Positions 13,880-23,699 of a DNA stretch of 64,000 bases are shown one piece after another. Origin of the DNA: Congeria kusceri. Taxonomy: Eukaryota; Mollusca; Bivalvia; Myida; Dreissenidae. The notes below the pieces were generated by a model. That model was not told the DNA's origin and did no database searches. It saw only the letters and a program-made list of their open reading frames with translations. Where the stretch lies: the NCBI GenBank assembly GCA_027627225.1, contig CM051029.1:10506215-10570214 (forward strand), read 5' to 3'. A program made the translations under genes and the position numbers. Each line of letters starts with the position of its first letter. Position 1 is the first letter of the stretch.

Positions 13880-14615
13880 TAGATTGAACTTTACCGGTAC
13901 GCGGATCGCGCATGCTCAATGAGCAGGTTCTTGTTGCTATGTTAAAGTAAACAAATGTCCAAACTAAGTAAAGTTTTAAGACATTGTAAGAAACTAGTTA
14001 AATATTTGGTTTTAGCTTAACCAATTTATGAGCAGACTGCAAACAGCAAATTCATTGGAAAAAAAGCGTTCTCAGCAACACCAAAATCAATGGCTTTAAT
14101 AATATCAATAGGCCTATGCCTAAGTTTTAGTTGTTAAAATAAGTTTTTGTGTCAGTATACATATATTGCATTACTATTAAAGCAGGGTCGAACGTCAATA
14201 TTATGTTATTCTTCAAATACGTCTTACGATATACTCGACGCATTACACCCGTATAACTTCATTGCTACAGTTTGAAAGTATATATGGTAGGCATAAGATA
14301 TATCGATATATACTAATAAACGTTGAATTTGCATCTTTTAATGTGATCTATTTTAAACAAAAATCAAAAAGACAGTCAAACAAAATTTGACTTAATGACT
14401 AAATTTATCCAGTATAATCTTTAATATCGTATTGAGTTCAAATCGTGACCAATCTCTGTATCACTCGACAATTCAATAAAGCTTGGCACAATTCCTCATA
14501 TAAGTTGAATAAGCGAAGGCATAATTCTTCTTATAGTATCCGATTATAAGCGCCAAAAAAAATTTCCGTCTCATTAAATAACAATACGTCTTCATAATAA
14601 TCGCTGGTACTACTT
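13880..14615. other. Conserved 3' flank of receptor copy C
   Basis: This non-coding stretch lies just beyond the stop codon of copy C on the minus strand. It matches 32440-32894 (copy D) and parts of 39270-40110 (gene A): TTCTCAGCAACACCAAA (14070/39302), CAGTCAAACA..TTTGACTTAATGA and CTTCATAATAATCGCTGGTA. It is probably 3' UTR and downstream DNA carried along by the duplications. Confidence 0.65.
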
Positions 14616-14950
14616 TTAGAGAGTAGACAACTTCATATTGACGTAATCGCAATCATCAGGTGACACCGTTTGTCCTAACGCGAGCACTTTATAGTGATTT
14701 TCTAAAGAAGTCGTAATATCTCGCCAAGTGTCGTAAAGAGAAAACCTCGAGTATTCGTGGCATTCTTGTTCTGCACGTGTGTTGTACTTATGGTCATGAC
14801 GTGCAAGTGTCTCATAATTATTGTCATGATATGCAAGTGTCTCAGACTTAATGTCATGACGTGCAAGGGTCTCATAATTATTGTCATGACTTGCACGTGT
14901 CTCAGACTTCTTCTTATGAGGTGCAAGTGTCTCATACTTATTGTCATGAC

Positions 14951-17500
14951 TTACACGTGTCTCAGACATATTGTCATGACGTGCAAGTGTATCATACTTA
15001 TTGTCATGAAGTGCAAGTGTCTCATAATTATTGTCATGACGTGCAAGTGTCTCAGAATTATTTTCATGACTTGTATGTGTTTCAGACTTATTGTCAAGAC
15101 GTGCACATGTCTCAGACTTATTGTCATGACGTGCAAGAGTCTCAGAATTATTGTCATGACGTGCAAGTGACTCAGACTGATTGTAATGACTTGCACGTGT
15201 CTCAGACTTATTGTCATACCTTGCAAGTGTCTGAGACTTATTGTCGTGACTTACACGTGTCTCAGACTTATCGTCATGACTTGCACGTGTCTCAGACTTA
15301 TTGTAATGACTTGCAAGTTTCAAAGACTTATTGTCATGACTTGCACGTGTCTCAGACTTATTGCCATAAGGTGCAAGTGTCTCAGACATATTGTCATGAC
15401 GTGCAAGGGTATCAGACTTATTGATATAAGGTGCAAGAGTCTCAGACTTATTGTCATAAGGTGCAAGTAGTTCAGACTTATATTCATAGGGTGCAAGTGT
15501 ATCATACTTATTTTCATAAGGTGCAAGTGTCTCAGACTTATTGTCATGACGTGCACGTGTCTCAGACATAGTGTCATGACGTGCAAGTGTCTCAGACTTA
15601 TTGTCATGACGTGCAATGGTCTCAGACTTATTGTCATGACATGTAGTTGTCTCAGACTTATTGTCATGACTTGCACGTGTCTGAGACTTATTTTCATGAC
15701 GTGCAAGTTTCTCAGACTTATTGTCATGACTTACACGTTTCTCAGACATATTGTCATGACGTGCAAGTGTATCATACTTATTGTCATGAAGTGCAAGTGT
15801 CTCATAATTATTGTCATGACGTGCAAGTGTCTCAGACTTATTTTCATGACTTGTATGTGTTTCAGACTTATTGTCAAGACGTGCACATGTCTCAGACTTA
15901 TTGTCATGACGTGCAAGATTCTCAGAATTATTGTCATGACGTGCATGTGACTCAGACTGATTGTAATGACTTGCACGTGTCTCAGACTTATTGTCATACC
16001 TAGCAAGTGTCTGAGACTTATTGTCGTGACTTACACGTGTCTCAGACTTATTGTCATGACTTGCACGTGTCTCAGACTTATTGTAATGACTTGCAAGTTT
16101 CAAAGACTTATTGTCATGACTTGCAAGTGTCTCAGACTTATTGTCATAAGGTGCAAGTGTCTCAGACATATTGTCATGACATGCAAGGGTATCAGACTTA
16201 TTGACATAAGGTGCAAGAGTCTCAGACTTATTGTCATAAGGTGCAAGTGGTTCAGACTTATATTCATAGGGTGCAAGTGTATCATACTTATTTTCATAAG
16301 GTGCAAGTGTCTCAGACTTATTGTCAAGACGTGCACGTGTCTCAGACATAGTGTCATGACGTGCAAGTGTCTCATACTAATTGTCATGACGTGCAAGTGT
16401 CTCAGACTTATTGTCATGACGTGCAATGGTCTCAGACTTATTGTCATGACATGTAGTTGTCTCAGACTTATTGTCATGACTTGCACGTGTCTGAGACTTA
16501 TTTTCATGACGTGTAAGTTTCTCAGACTTATTGTCATGACTTACACGTTTCTCAGACATATTGTCATGACGTGCAAATGTATCATACTTATTGTCATGAA
16601 GTGCAAGTGTCTCATAATTATTGTCATGACGTGTAAGTGTCTTAGACATATTTTCATGACTTGTATGTGTTTCAGACTTATTGTCAAGACGTGCACATGT
16701 CTCAGACTTATTGTCATGACGTGCAAGAGTCTCAGAATTATTGTCATGACGTGCAAGTGACTCAGACTGATTGTAATGACTTGCACGTGTCTCAGACTTA
16801 TTGTCATACCTTGCAAGTGTCTGAGACTTATTGTCGTGACTTACACGTGTCTCAGACTTATTGTCATGACTTGCACGTGTCTCAGACATATTGTAATGAC
16901 TTGCAAGTTTCAAAGACTTATTGTCATGACTTGCACGTGTCTCAGACTTATTGTCATAAGGTGCAAGTGTCTCAGACATATTGTCATGACGTGCAAGGGT
17001 ATCAGACTTATTGACATAAGGTGCAAGAGTCTCAGACTTATTGTCATAAGGTGCAAGTAGTTCAGACTTATATTCATAGGGTGCAAGTGTATCATACTTA
17101 TTTTCATAAGGTGCAAGTGTCTCAGACTTATTGTCATGACGTGCACGTGTCTCAGACATAGTGTCATGACGTGCAAGTGTCTCAGACTTATTGTCATGAC
17201 GTGCAATGGTCTCAGACTTATTGTCATGACATGTTGTTGTCTCAGACTTATTGTCATGACTTGCACGTGTCTGAGACTTATTTTCATGACGTGCAAGTTT
17301 CTCAGACTTATTGTCATGACTTACACGTTTCTCAGACATATTGTCATGACGTGCAAAGGTATCATACTTATTGTCATGACTTGAAAGTGTCTCAGAATTA
17401 TTGTCATGACGTGTATGTGTCTGAGACTTATTGTCATGACGTGCAAGTGTCTCAGACTTATTGTCATGACGTGTAAGTTTCTGAGACTTATTGTCATGAC
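14951..17500. repeat. Higher-order repeat of 780-810 bases within the 30-bp array
   Basis: Sequence at 14951 recurs at 15731 (+780), 16541 (+810) and partly at 17321 (+780). The blocks share idiosyncratic variants, for example CATAGGGTGCAAG, TTGATATAAGG/TTGACATAAGG and CATGACATGTAGTTG. The blocks are therefore 26-27 monomers long and were duplicated as units recently. Monomers from 17520 to 19458 do not follow this order. Confidence 0.88.
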
Positions 17501-17959
17501 GTGCAAGTTTCTCAGATGACGTGAATCTTCTCAGACTTATTGTCATGACTTGCACGTGTCTTAGACTGATTGTAATGACTTGCACGTGTCTCAGACATAT
17601 TGTCATACCTTGCAAGTGTCACAGACGTATTGTCATGACCTGCACGTGTCTCAGACTTATTGTCATGACTTGCACGTGTCTCAGACATATTGTAATGACT
17701 TGCAAGTGTCTCAGACTTATTGTCATGACTTGCACGTGTCTCAGACTTATCGTCATACCTTGCAAGTGTCTCATACTTATTATCATAATGTGCAAATGTC
17801 TCAGACTTATAGTCATAAGGTGCAAATGTCTCAGACTTATTTTCATAAGGTGCAAGTGTCTCATACGTATTGTCATGACGTGCAAGTGTCTCTGAAATAT
17901 TGTCATCATTTGCACGTGTCTCAGTCTTATTGTCATACCTTGCAAGTGTCTCAGACTTA

Positions 17960-18135
17960 TTGTCATAAGGTGCAAAGGTCTCATACTTATTGTCATGACG
18001 TGCAAGAGTCGCATACTTATTGTCATGCCGTCCACGTGTCTCAGACTTATTGTCATGACGTGGACGGCATGACAATAAGTATGCGACTCTTGCACGTCAT
18101 GACAATAAGTATGAGACCTTTGCACCTTATGACAA
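17960..18135. repeat. Perfect palindrome, 77-base arms, 22-base spacer
   Basis: Positions 17960-18036 are the exact reverse complement of 18059-18135 by eye. The spacer 18037-18058 consists of normal array sequence. Each arm covers about two and a half repeat units, so a short segment of the array was copied in inverted orientation. It breaks the decapeptide reading frame here. Confidence 0.9.
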
Positions 18136-19469
18136 GTTTCTTAGACTTATTGTCATGAAGTGTAAGTGTCTGTGACTTATTGTCATGACTTGCAAGTGTC
18201 TCAGACTTATTTTCATGACGTGAAAGTATCTCTGACTAATTGTCATGACGTGCAAGTGTGTCAGACTTATTGCCATGACTTGCACGTGTATAAGACTTAT
18301 TTTCGTACGATGCAAGTGTCTCAGACCTATTGTCATGACTTGCACGTGTCTCAGACATATTGTCATACCTTGCAAGTGTCTCAGACCTATTGTCATAACG
18401 TGCAAGTGTATCAGACTTATTGTCATGACGTGCAAGTGTATCAGACATATTGTCGTGTCGTGTATGTGTCCCAGACTCATTGTCATGACTTGCACGTGTC
18501 TCAGACCTATTGTCATGACTTGCACGTGTCTCAGACTTATTGTCATACTTTGCAAGTGTCTCAGACTTATTGTCATACATGGCAAATGTCTCACACTTAT
18601 TGTCATACATTGCATGTGTGTCATACTTATTGTCATAACGTGCAAGGGTCTCAGACTTATTGTCACAATGTGCAAGTGTCTCAGACATATTGTCATGACG
18701 TGCCAGGGTAACAGACTTATTGACATAAGGTGCAAGTGTCTCAGAATTATTGTCATAAGGTGCAAGCATTTCAGACTTATAGTCATGCTTATTTTCATAA
18801 GGTGCAAGTGTCTCAGACTTATTGTCATGACGTGCAAGTGTCTCAGACTTATTGCCATGACGTGCAAGTTTCTCAGACTTATTGTCATGACGTGCAAGTG
18901 TCTCAGACTTATTGTCATGACGTGCATGTGTCTCAGACTTATTGTCATAACCTGCACGTGTCTCAGACGTATTGTCATGACGTGTAATTATATCAGACAT
19001 ATTGTCATGACGTGCAAGTTTCTCAGACTTATTGCCATGACGTGCAAGTGTCTCAGACTTATGGTCATGACGTGCAAGTGTTTCAGACTTATTGTCATGA
19101 CGTGCAAGTTTCTCAGACTTATTGTCATGACGTGCACGTTTCTCATATTTATTGCTCGTGTATTAGACTTATTGTCACAACATGCACGTGTCTCAGACTT
19201 GTTGTCATGATATGCAGGTGTCTCAGACTTATTGTCAGGACGTGTAGGTGTCTCAGACTTTTTATCATGACGTGCAAGTGTCTCAGACTTTTTGTCATGA
19301 CTTGCACGTGTCTCAGACTTATTGTCATGACGTGCAAGTGTCTTAGACTTATTTTCATGACGTATAGGTGTCCCAGACTTTTTGCCATTTCACGTATATG
19401 TCTCATACTTATTGCCATGACGTGTAGGTGTATCAGACTTATTGTCATGGCAAGACTGCAGAGAATCTG

Positions 19470-19799
19470 AAAAAAGGTATATAATTGACGGGAAATGTTA
19501 TAGGTTTAACATACGTATTGTATTTCAACATAGGCTGTCGTGGAAGATGTGAAACAATATTGTCCAGATGGTTTTAGATATGAAGATGACACTCTGCACA
19601 TGTCATCTAAACAGTCATAAGGCATCGTTGTTGACGTATCAATCACCGCTGGATGTCCTTGACATTAACTGATTATTGTTGAAAATTAGTTACCGAATCT
19701 ACAGAGCCAAATAAAATTATTAATGCCAGCATCTTTAAATACAATTGACGGCTATATGATTTTTGTTTTATATAAATATTTGAAAATGTACATAGTTAC
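19470..19799. other. Copy C intron between tail exons 2 and 3
   Basis: Non-coding and collinear with 33130-33436 in copy D (shared TATTGTATTTCAACA, GATGACAC..CTGCACATGT and GCCAGCATCTTT). This shows that C and D share one ancestral intron. Confidence 0.65.
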
Positions 19800-19852
19800 C
19801 AGACATACCGGTTGCATCAACTCCGTCTGTGTTTAAGGCCACCTTGTTTCGC
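19800..19852 (-). pseudogene. Copy C tail exon 2 (53 bases)
   Basis: Acceptor TGTATTCAG and donor G|GTAACT flank a 53-base exon, exactly the length of gene A's exon 40463-40515. It reads RNKVALNTDGVDATGMS, against RNNDAPNTNESYETYRI in gene A. It enters in phase 2 and leaves in phase 1, as in gene A. The Tyr residues of the gene A version are lost. Confidence 0.7.
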
Positions 19853-19859
19853 CTGAATA

Positions 19860-21075
19860 CAATTGCACAGTTTAATATTTAGTTGTTATTATAAGGACTA
19901 TTTATACAAAAAGTGCCCTACTGCATTAAAGCAATCCGTTAGTAACATAACACTAACTACCTAATACTACGAGGTTTGTCCTGAAAGCTCTTAGACTGCT
20001 CGAATATTATTTGTTTTGCGTTAAGAAAAGTAATGGGAACAGCGCAATTAGCTTTGTTGTAAATGTTACAGAATTTATTAAAATGACAGTTCATGTATTG
20101 TTATTAAATATATTTAATATCAGAAAGGATTTTTCTCTTCTTAAAATATGAAACGTTCACCGCGGCGTGGCTAGTTTGCGGCATTCAGACTAAGTTCAAA
20201 AAGAAAATGAGTATAATTTAATTTGCTTACCGGCCCCATGTTCAACCGTAAATCGACAAAACCATTTAAACAAAAGTCCGAGCACGCAGACAAATATCCG
20301 TAAGTCACGAATAACACGTGTCCGTATCATTCATTCCGAGATTTACCCAAACCTGTTAACGCTGCATTGGTCCGTATGCACAGGCGTTGTTTTATTTGAC
20401 GTCATAAAACTTGTAGAATTCGCACACGTTTTAAATATACTTGAATGATGATATTGCGTTAAAAGTTTAAACATTTATATACTACTGATTAATTTCAGAA
20501 CAATTTAAAGTTCTCCGTTCTTCAGGTGTTGTGTTGCCAAGACTATGTAAACGAAGGGAATGTAGCGGTACAACATGATGAAAATGCACAATATTGTTAG
20601 TAAAATACGTTTGAGCGTGTACACAAAGAAAAAATGTTTTAATATTATAATATTTAATTTTCCAACACCGGTCTACGAACTTTCCAGACAAATGCATGCC
20701 AAACTATAGAAATTACAAACAAAATATATATTAACAAACTGTATTTAGACTGTACTAAGATCGTTAGATATAAACCGATAAATGTTGCTAAATATACTGT
20801 TCTAAATACCAATGCAAATCGTGGGTTAAGAAAAAAAAATGAATGATGATCTCATACAAATATATTACCTGTGGTTTTCTATTTCTCGTGAAGCGGTTGA
20901 TTTCAATGCTCAAACAGAAAACATAGTACAATAAATAGTTTAAACATGTACCTCGGCATTGAAAATAAATAAATTGTAAATACAAAAAGTCGCTTGTTCT
21001 TTTCAGAGTTTCTAACATTAGTCAAACGAATCAATACATTGCGGTTTGAACGAACGTGTACTGATAGATTTTATT
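19860..21075. other. Copy C intronic sequence, tail exon 1 not found
   Basis: The paralogue of tail exon 1 (gene A 40736-40808) should lie here. A donor-like CTTACCGGCCCC at 20226-20237 resembles the D and A exon ends, but no convincing upstream acceptor or reading frame was seen. Nothing else is supported. Confidence 0.4.
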
Positions 21076-21078
21076 TAC

Positions 21079-21201
21079 CGTCAAGTCTGTATCTCCATAC
21101 AACTATTGCCGCAACGATGATAAAAGCAAACCCTATGACTCCACCTAGGACTCCACTAACAGCAGGTAAAGTAATAGCAAGTAAAGTTGAGCTATTGTCA
21201 T
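21079..21201 (-). pseudogene. Copy C transmembrane exon
   Basis: Acceptor AATTGCAG and donor G|GTAAAT bound a phase 1-1 exon of 123 bases. It encodes a short extracellular stem (DNSSTLLA), a hydrophobic segment (GVLGGVIGFAFIIVAAIVVW) and the basic stop-transfer RYRLDG. Gene A's TM exon (41119-41226) has the same layout, ending LLRRYRSHG. The exon itself is intact. Confidence 0.8.
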
Positions 21202-21261
21202 CTGCAATTACACAAAAACAATGTGTCTTATTAACACCAAATTACAAATATGATTTTTCAC

Positions 21262-21478
21262 ATCGGATCTACTAGTAGCTTTAATCCCTGTAGTGTGTGT
21301 GTGTAAGTGTTCATAGTACGTAGTACGTGTATATTAATCCATCCTTCAAAACCGATTTCAATGTATCGTATTGTGAAAGTCTGCTCCTCGCCACCTTTAG
21401 ATCCAGACATCCATTCAATAGTAATGGCAGTAGTTCCTGTCTGGACCACAAATACTTCCATCGGGATTTCAGGTTTAG
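21262..21478 (-). pseudogene. Copy C truncated FN3 exon
   Basis: The acceptor TGTTTTAG is followed by KPEIPMEVFVVQTG, AITIEWMSG, GGEEQTFTIRY and a WINIHVLRT piece. These align with RPDVPNDLRTDRVG, IVIRWIPG, GGEDQNFTIRY and WRDIYLASS in gene A. After LQGLKLL the homology stops. The C-terminal strands (gene A TTYQIKMMAENKIGKS) and the donor are missing, so part of the exon is deleted. Confidence 0.75.
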
Positions 21479-21529
21479 CTAAAACAGGGAAATGTACGAA
21501 ATGTACAACTTATAGCACTGCGGTTGCTA

Positions 21530-21531
21530 CG

Positions 21532-21571
<40 letters not shown>

Positions 21572-21589
21572 TTACCACTACTACTACTA

Positions 21590-21647
<58 letters not shown>

Positions 21648-21658
21648 GACTACTACTA

Positions 21659-21717
<59 letters not shown>

Positions 21718-21730
21718 TTACTATTACTAT

Positions 21731-21807
<77 letters not shown>

Positions 21808-22108
21808 TTACTATTATTACTGCTATTTATACCACTTCTACTACTACTACTGCTACTTCTACTACTTATACTTCTACTACTACTACTACTACTACTACAA
21901 CTATTACTACTAATACTACTACTACGACTACTACTACTTCTACTACAACAACAGTAACAGCAACAACAATTAACAACAACTACTACTACTAATAATACGT
22001 GTACTACTACTACTACTACTACTACTACTAATTCTACAAATACAGCAACTACAACAACTATTACTACTACTTATATTACTTTTACTTCTACTACTACTAC
22101 TACATTAG
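21530..22108. repeat. (ACT)n microsatellite in copy C intron
   Basis: About 570 bases of nearly pure TAC/ACT units lie between the FN3 and Ig9-like exons. Gene A's corresponding intron (41654-41819) has no such tract. Apparent open frames of poly-Thr, poly-Leu and poly-Tyr are artefacts. Confidence 0.95.
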
Positions 22109-22196
22109 TCATTTTTACATGTTATATAGCAAAGCACAATTTTGAATTTGATTAGAAATTTTAGTCTATATTGTAATATAGCAAATAAAAACAAAC

Positions 22197-22517
22197 CGTG
22201 GGCACTAAGATGAAATATTTCTGTTGTTGAACCAATCTGATTGGAAATATTCACTGTACATTTTCCAAAGTCACCAACATTAATATGGACAATCGTCATA
22301 TTCGTCTGCATACGGTCATCAGAGACACTGATCTGGTAATTGCTGTCATTGGAAACATAACTCCATTCTTCAGTTTCACTTGTAAGTTTTGACCAAATAA
22401 AATAAGTAATGCTTGGCTCTGGATAAGCTTTTATAGTGAATATCAACACAGCGGTGTCATTAAGAGCTTTGTAGAGTGTTGTTAATGGGGATGCGAATGG
22501 AGATGTTTGTGGTGAAC
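22197..22517 (-). pseudogene. Copy C Ig9-like exon
   Basis: A 321-base phase 1-1 exon with acceptor TTCCACAAG and donor CACG|GTTTGT. It is strongly similar to gene A exon 41820-42134: SPQTSPFASPL, TAVLIFTIKAYPEP, FIWSKL, SVSDDRMQTNMTI and NISNQIGSTTEIF against SPRASPFSPPM, SAVFTFTIVAYPEP, FIWYKR, NISENRMQTKMTI and NVTNTLGSTAEMF. The reading frame is open throughout. Confidence 0.8.
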
Positions 22518-22641
22518 CTTGTGGAAGAAACAGTTATTTTAAAATATTAACGGTAAATAGCAATAGCGTCACTGCATATCAAAAGAAAATATAAATCGAT
22601 ATTAAATCTAAACCTCAAAAAATATACGTATTTCAACTTAC

Positions 22642-22938
22642 ACAATACCATGCCATTCAGTATCTCTTCATCCTGGGTCGGGTAATGAATGTTTTGTGCT
22701 TGGCATTTATAGCTTCCTGCATCAAATTCACAACGCGCACGATGAAGACAAGCTGAGGAGTTATGCCCCAGTGATTCGTTGAGTACTGTTTTATTTCCAT
22801 TTGTTGCATTAACGATACTGACAACAGGATTTGGATCACCATCAGCTGTACATACTTAATCGACAGATTGATCTTGTTCAACTGTTATATACTTATTATT
22901 TGCAGTATTTGCATTGACTGTCACAGCGTTTGCTGCAT
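22642..22938 (-). pseudogene. Copy C Ig8-like exon with premature stop
   Basis: A 297-base phase 1-1 exon aligning with gene A exon 42245-42538. It shows CTADGDPNP, NATNGNK and ARCEFDAGSYKCQAQN against CDADGDPEP, NATRGIE and ARCEYDSGTYKCLANN. Splice sites are consensus (TTTTACAG, T|GTAAGT). A TAA at 22857-22859 replaces the Leu just before the first Ig cysteine, so a transcript containing this exon would be truncated. Confidence 0.85.
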
Positions 22939-23006
22939 CTGTAAAATGAAAGCATCATTAAAGCTGCATTTTAAGTAATAAAAGATAGCAACCTTTGTAA
23001 ACTTAC

Positions 23007-23116
23007 ACTGGACATCAAGGTAGAATTGTGATTGAGTAGACCCATATTCAATTTTGTTTCCTATAGCCACCATTGTATTTGTTGTAGTGCACACATGCTT
23101 TGAGCAACTGGTGGGT
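23007..23116 (-). pseudogene. Copy C Ig7-like exon, internally deleted
   Basis: Only 110 bases remain, against 285 in gene A (47033-47317). The start (PPVAQS) and the end (TNTMVAIGNKIEYG..QFYLDVQ) are recognisable, the latter matching SNKMQPIGSETVYG..KFYIDVQ. The intervening Ig strands are gone and the two ends are in different frames. Splice sites TTTTTTCAG and T|GTAAGT are retained. Confidence 0.8.
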
Positions 23117-23387
23117 CTGAAAAAAATATTACTATGTGTATGCTATTCAGTAAGAAACGACAAGTGGCAGTATAAATGTGTTGTGCTAATAATTATTTGA
23201 TTCATATATATGAATTGTATTCCTTTGTGCGTATACTCATTATGAACACATACTTAAATCGGTAATAAGATAATTTAGGCATATATAGAATTGTAATTAT
23301 GCATGCAATAGTTTGTTTCCAGCCGCATAAGTTAAGTCTCGGTGTTCATGGCAATATTGTTAACTTGACATTAGTTCATCCACTTGC

Positions 23388-23645
23388 ATATAACGTTGAG
23401 GGACGCTGACTTGTTTACTCTGTTTCCAAGACTGTCTACCATCGTGTTCGTTGCTGTACAAGTAATGCTCTTAGTCATGCCACTATCTACGTTATTTATG
23501 GACACATCGTTTCCGCTGTGTTTTATACGACCATTCCAGAAAACGCTAGACAATGGACGGCTGTTTGCATGACATGATATAATAAACGACCACCGTTTAC
23601 TAGCCATCAGATCTTGGGTTATCTCTAAGTTGTTAGTGTAGGTTA
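23388..23645 (-). pseudogene. Copy C Ig6-like exon with GC donor
   Basis: A 258-base exon similar to gene A exon 47580-47870: SFIISCHANSRPLSSVFWNG and TCTATNTMVDSLGNRVNKSA against SFKIICSASSYPASSISWYG and TCTATNIMVDSLGNSVSKSA. The acceptor is ATATTTCAG. At the donor position the sequence is T|GCAAGT where the paralogue has T|GTAAG. GC-AG introns are functional in animals, so this may or may not be a lesion. It is the most 5' recognisable exon of copy C. Confidence 0.75.
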
Positions 23646-23699
23646 CTGAAATATGTATTAATTTGCAAGCATTCAATGTTGTTTTAAAAGAGTGCAATT

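Larger units (their letters stand above)
14768..19458 (-). repeat. 30-bp coding minisatellite, about 150 units
   Basis: Units of exactly 30 bases are centred on GTGTCTCAGACTTATTGTCA (plus strand). The coding minus strand gives the consensus decapeptide HDNKSETLAR, with variants such as HDNNYETLAR, HDNKYDTLAR, YENKYDTLAP and SHDNKSETRA. The period is a multiple of three, so one frame persists for hundreds of codons. Most units have Ser where the ancestral single copy in gene A has Tyr (DNKYEALAE). Tyr units are scattered and frequent at the C-terminal end of the array. Confidence 0.95.
14616..19466 (-). pseudogene. Copy C giant tail exon built of decapeptide repeats
   Basis: A consensus acceptor (TTTTTTCAG) precedes position 19466. 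The entry phase (1) and first residues (SLQSCHDNKS) match gene A's last exon (DYADSWQDNKYEAL). The exon then runs through about 150 ten-residue repeats and ends in the conserved tail TVSPDDCDYVNMKLSTL with stop at 14616-14618.

Open sections in the coding frame are 14616-16376, 16380 to about 17515, about 17530-18058 and roughly 18130-19150. They are separated by TAG 16377-16379, a 1-base shift near 17515-17530, the inversion at 18036-18059 and a 10-base loss near 19155. TGA 19390-19392 lies near the 5' end. In the family this tail would be cytoplasmic. Open frames on the opposite strand are shadows caused by the 30-base period. Confidence 0.75.
14616..23645 (-). pseudogene. Receptor copy C: degenerate Ig/FN3 transmembrane receptor with expanded tail
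   Basis: This is a partial paralogue of gene A (40112-50761). Exons in minus order are an Ig6-like exon (23645-23388), a truncated Ig7-like exon (23116-23007), an Ig8-like exon (22938-22642), an Ig9-like exon (22517-22197), a truncated FN3 (from 21478), a TM exon (21201-21079), a 53-base tail exon (19852-19800) and a giant terminal tail exon (19466-14616). The 5' half, with signal peptide and first Ig domains, is absent.

Visible lesions are a TAA at 22857-22859, a deletion that puts Ig7 out of frame, loss of the FN3 C-terminal half, a GC donor at 23387, and TGA 19390-19392, TAG 16377-16379 and frameshifts in the tail. The TM exon and the C-terminal tail ending CDYVNMKLSTL remain clean. It is therefore either a young pseudogene or a donor of alternative 3' exons. 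Confidence 0.8.

Noticed and set aside
15966..16760. Cys-rich 264-residue frame as a secreted peptide
   Set aside because: It is the antisense frame of the decapeptide array, with no signal peptide and no processing context.
14757..19470. Long plus-strand open frames over the 30-bp array (MTCTCLRLIV-type and SQTYCHDVQV-type repeats)
   Set aside because: They are shadows of the 30-base period. Only the minus-strand HDNKSETLAR frame connects to a receptor acceptor site and the conserved C-terminal tail.
21307..21957. 216-residue open frame ending in poly-Thr/Leu
   Set aside because: It is the antisense of the copy C FN3 exon running into the (ACT)n tract.
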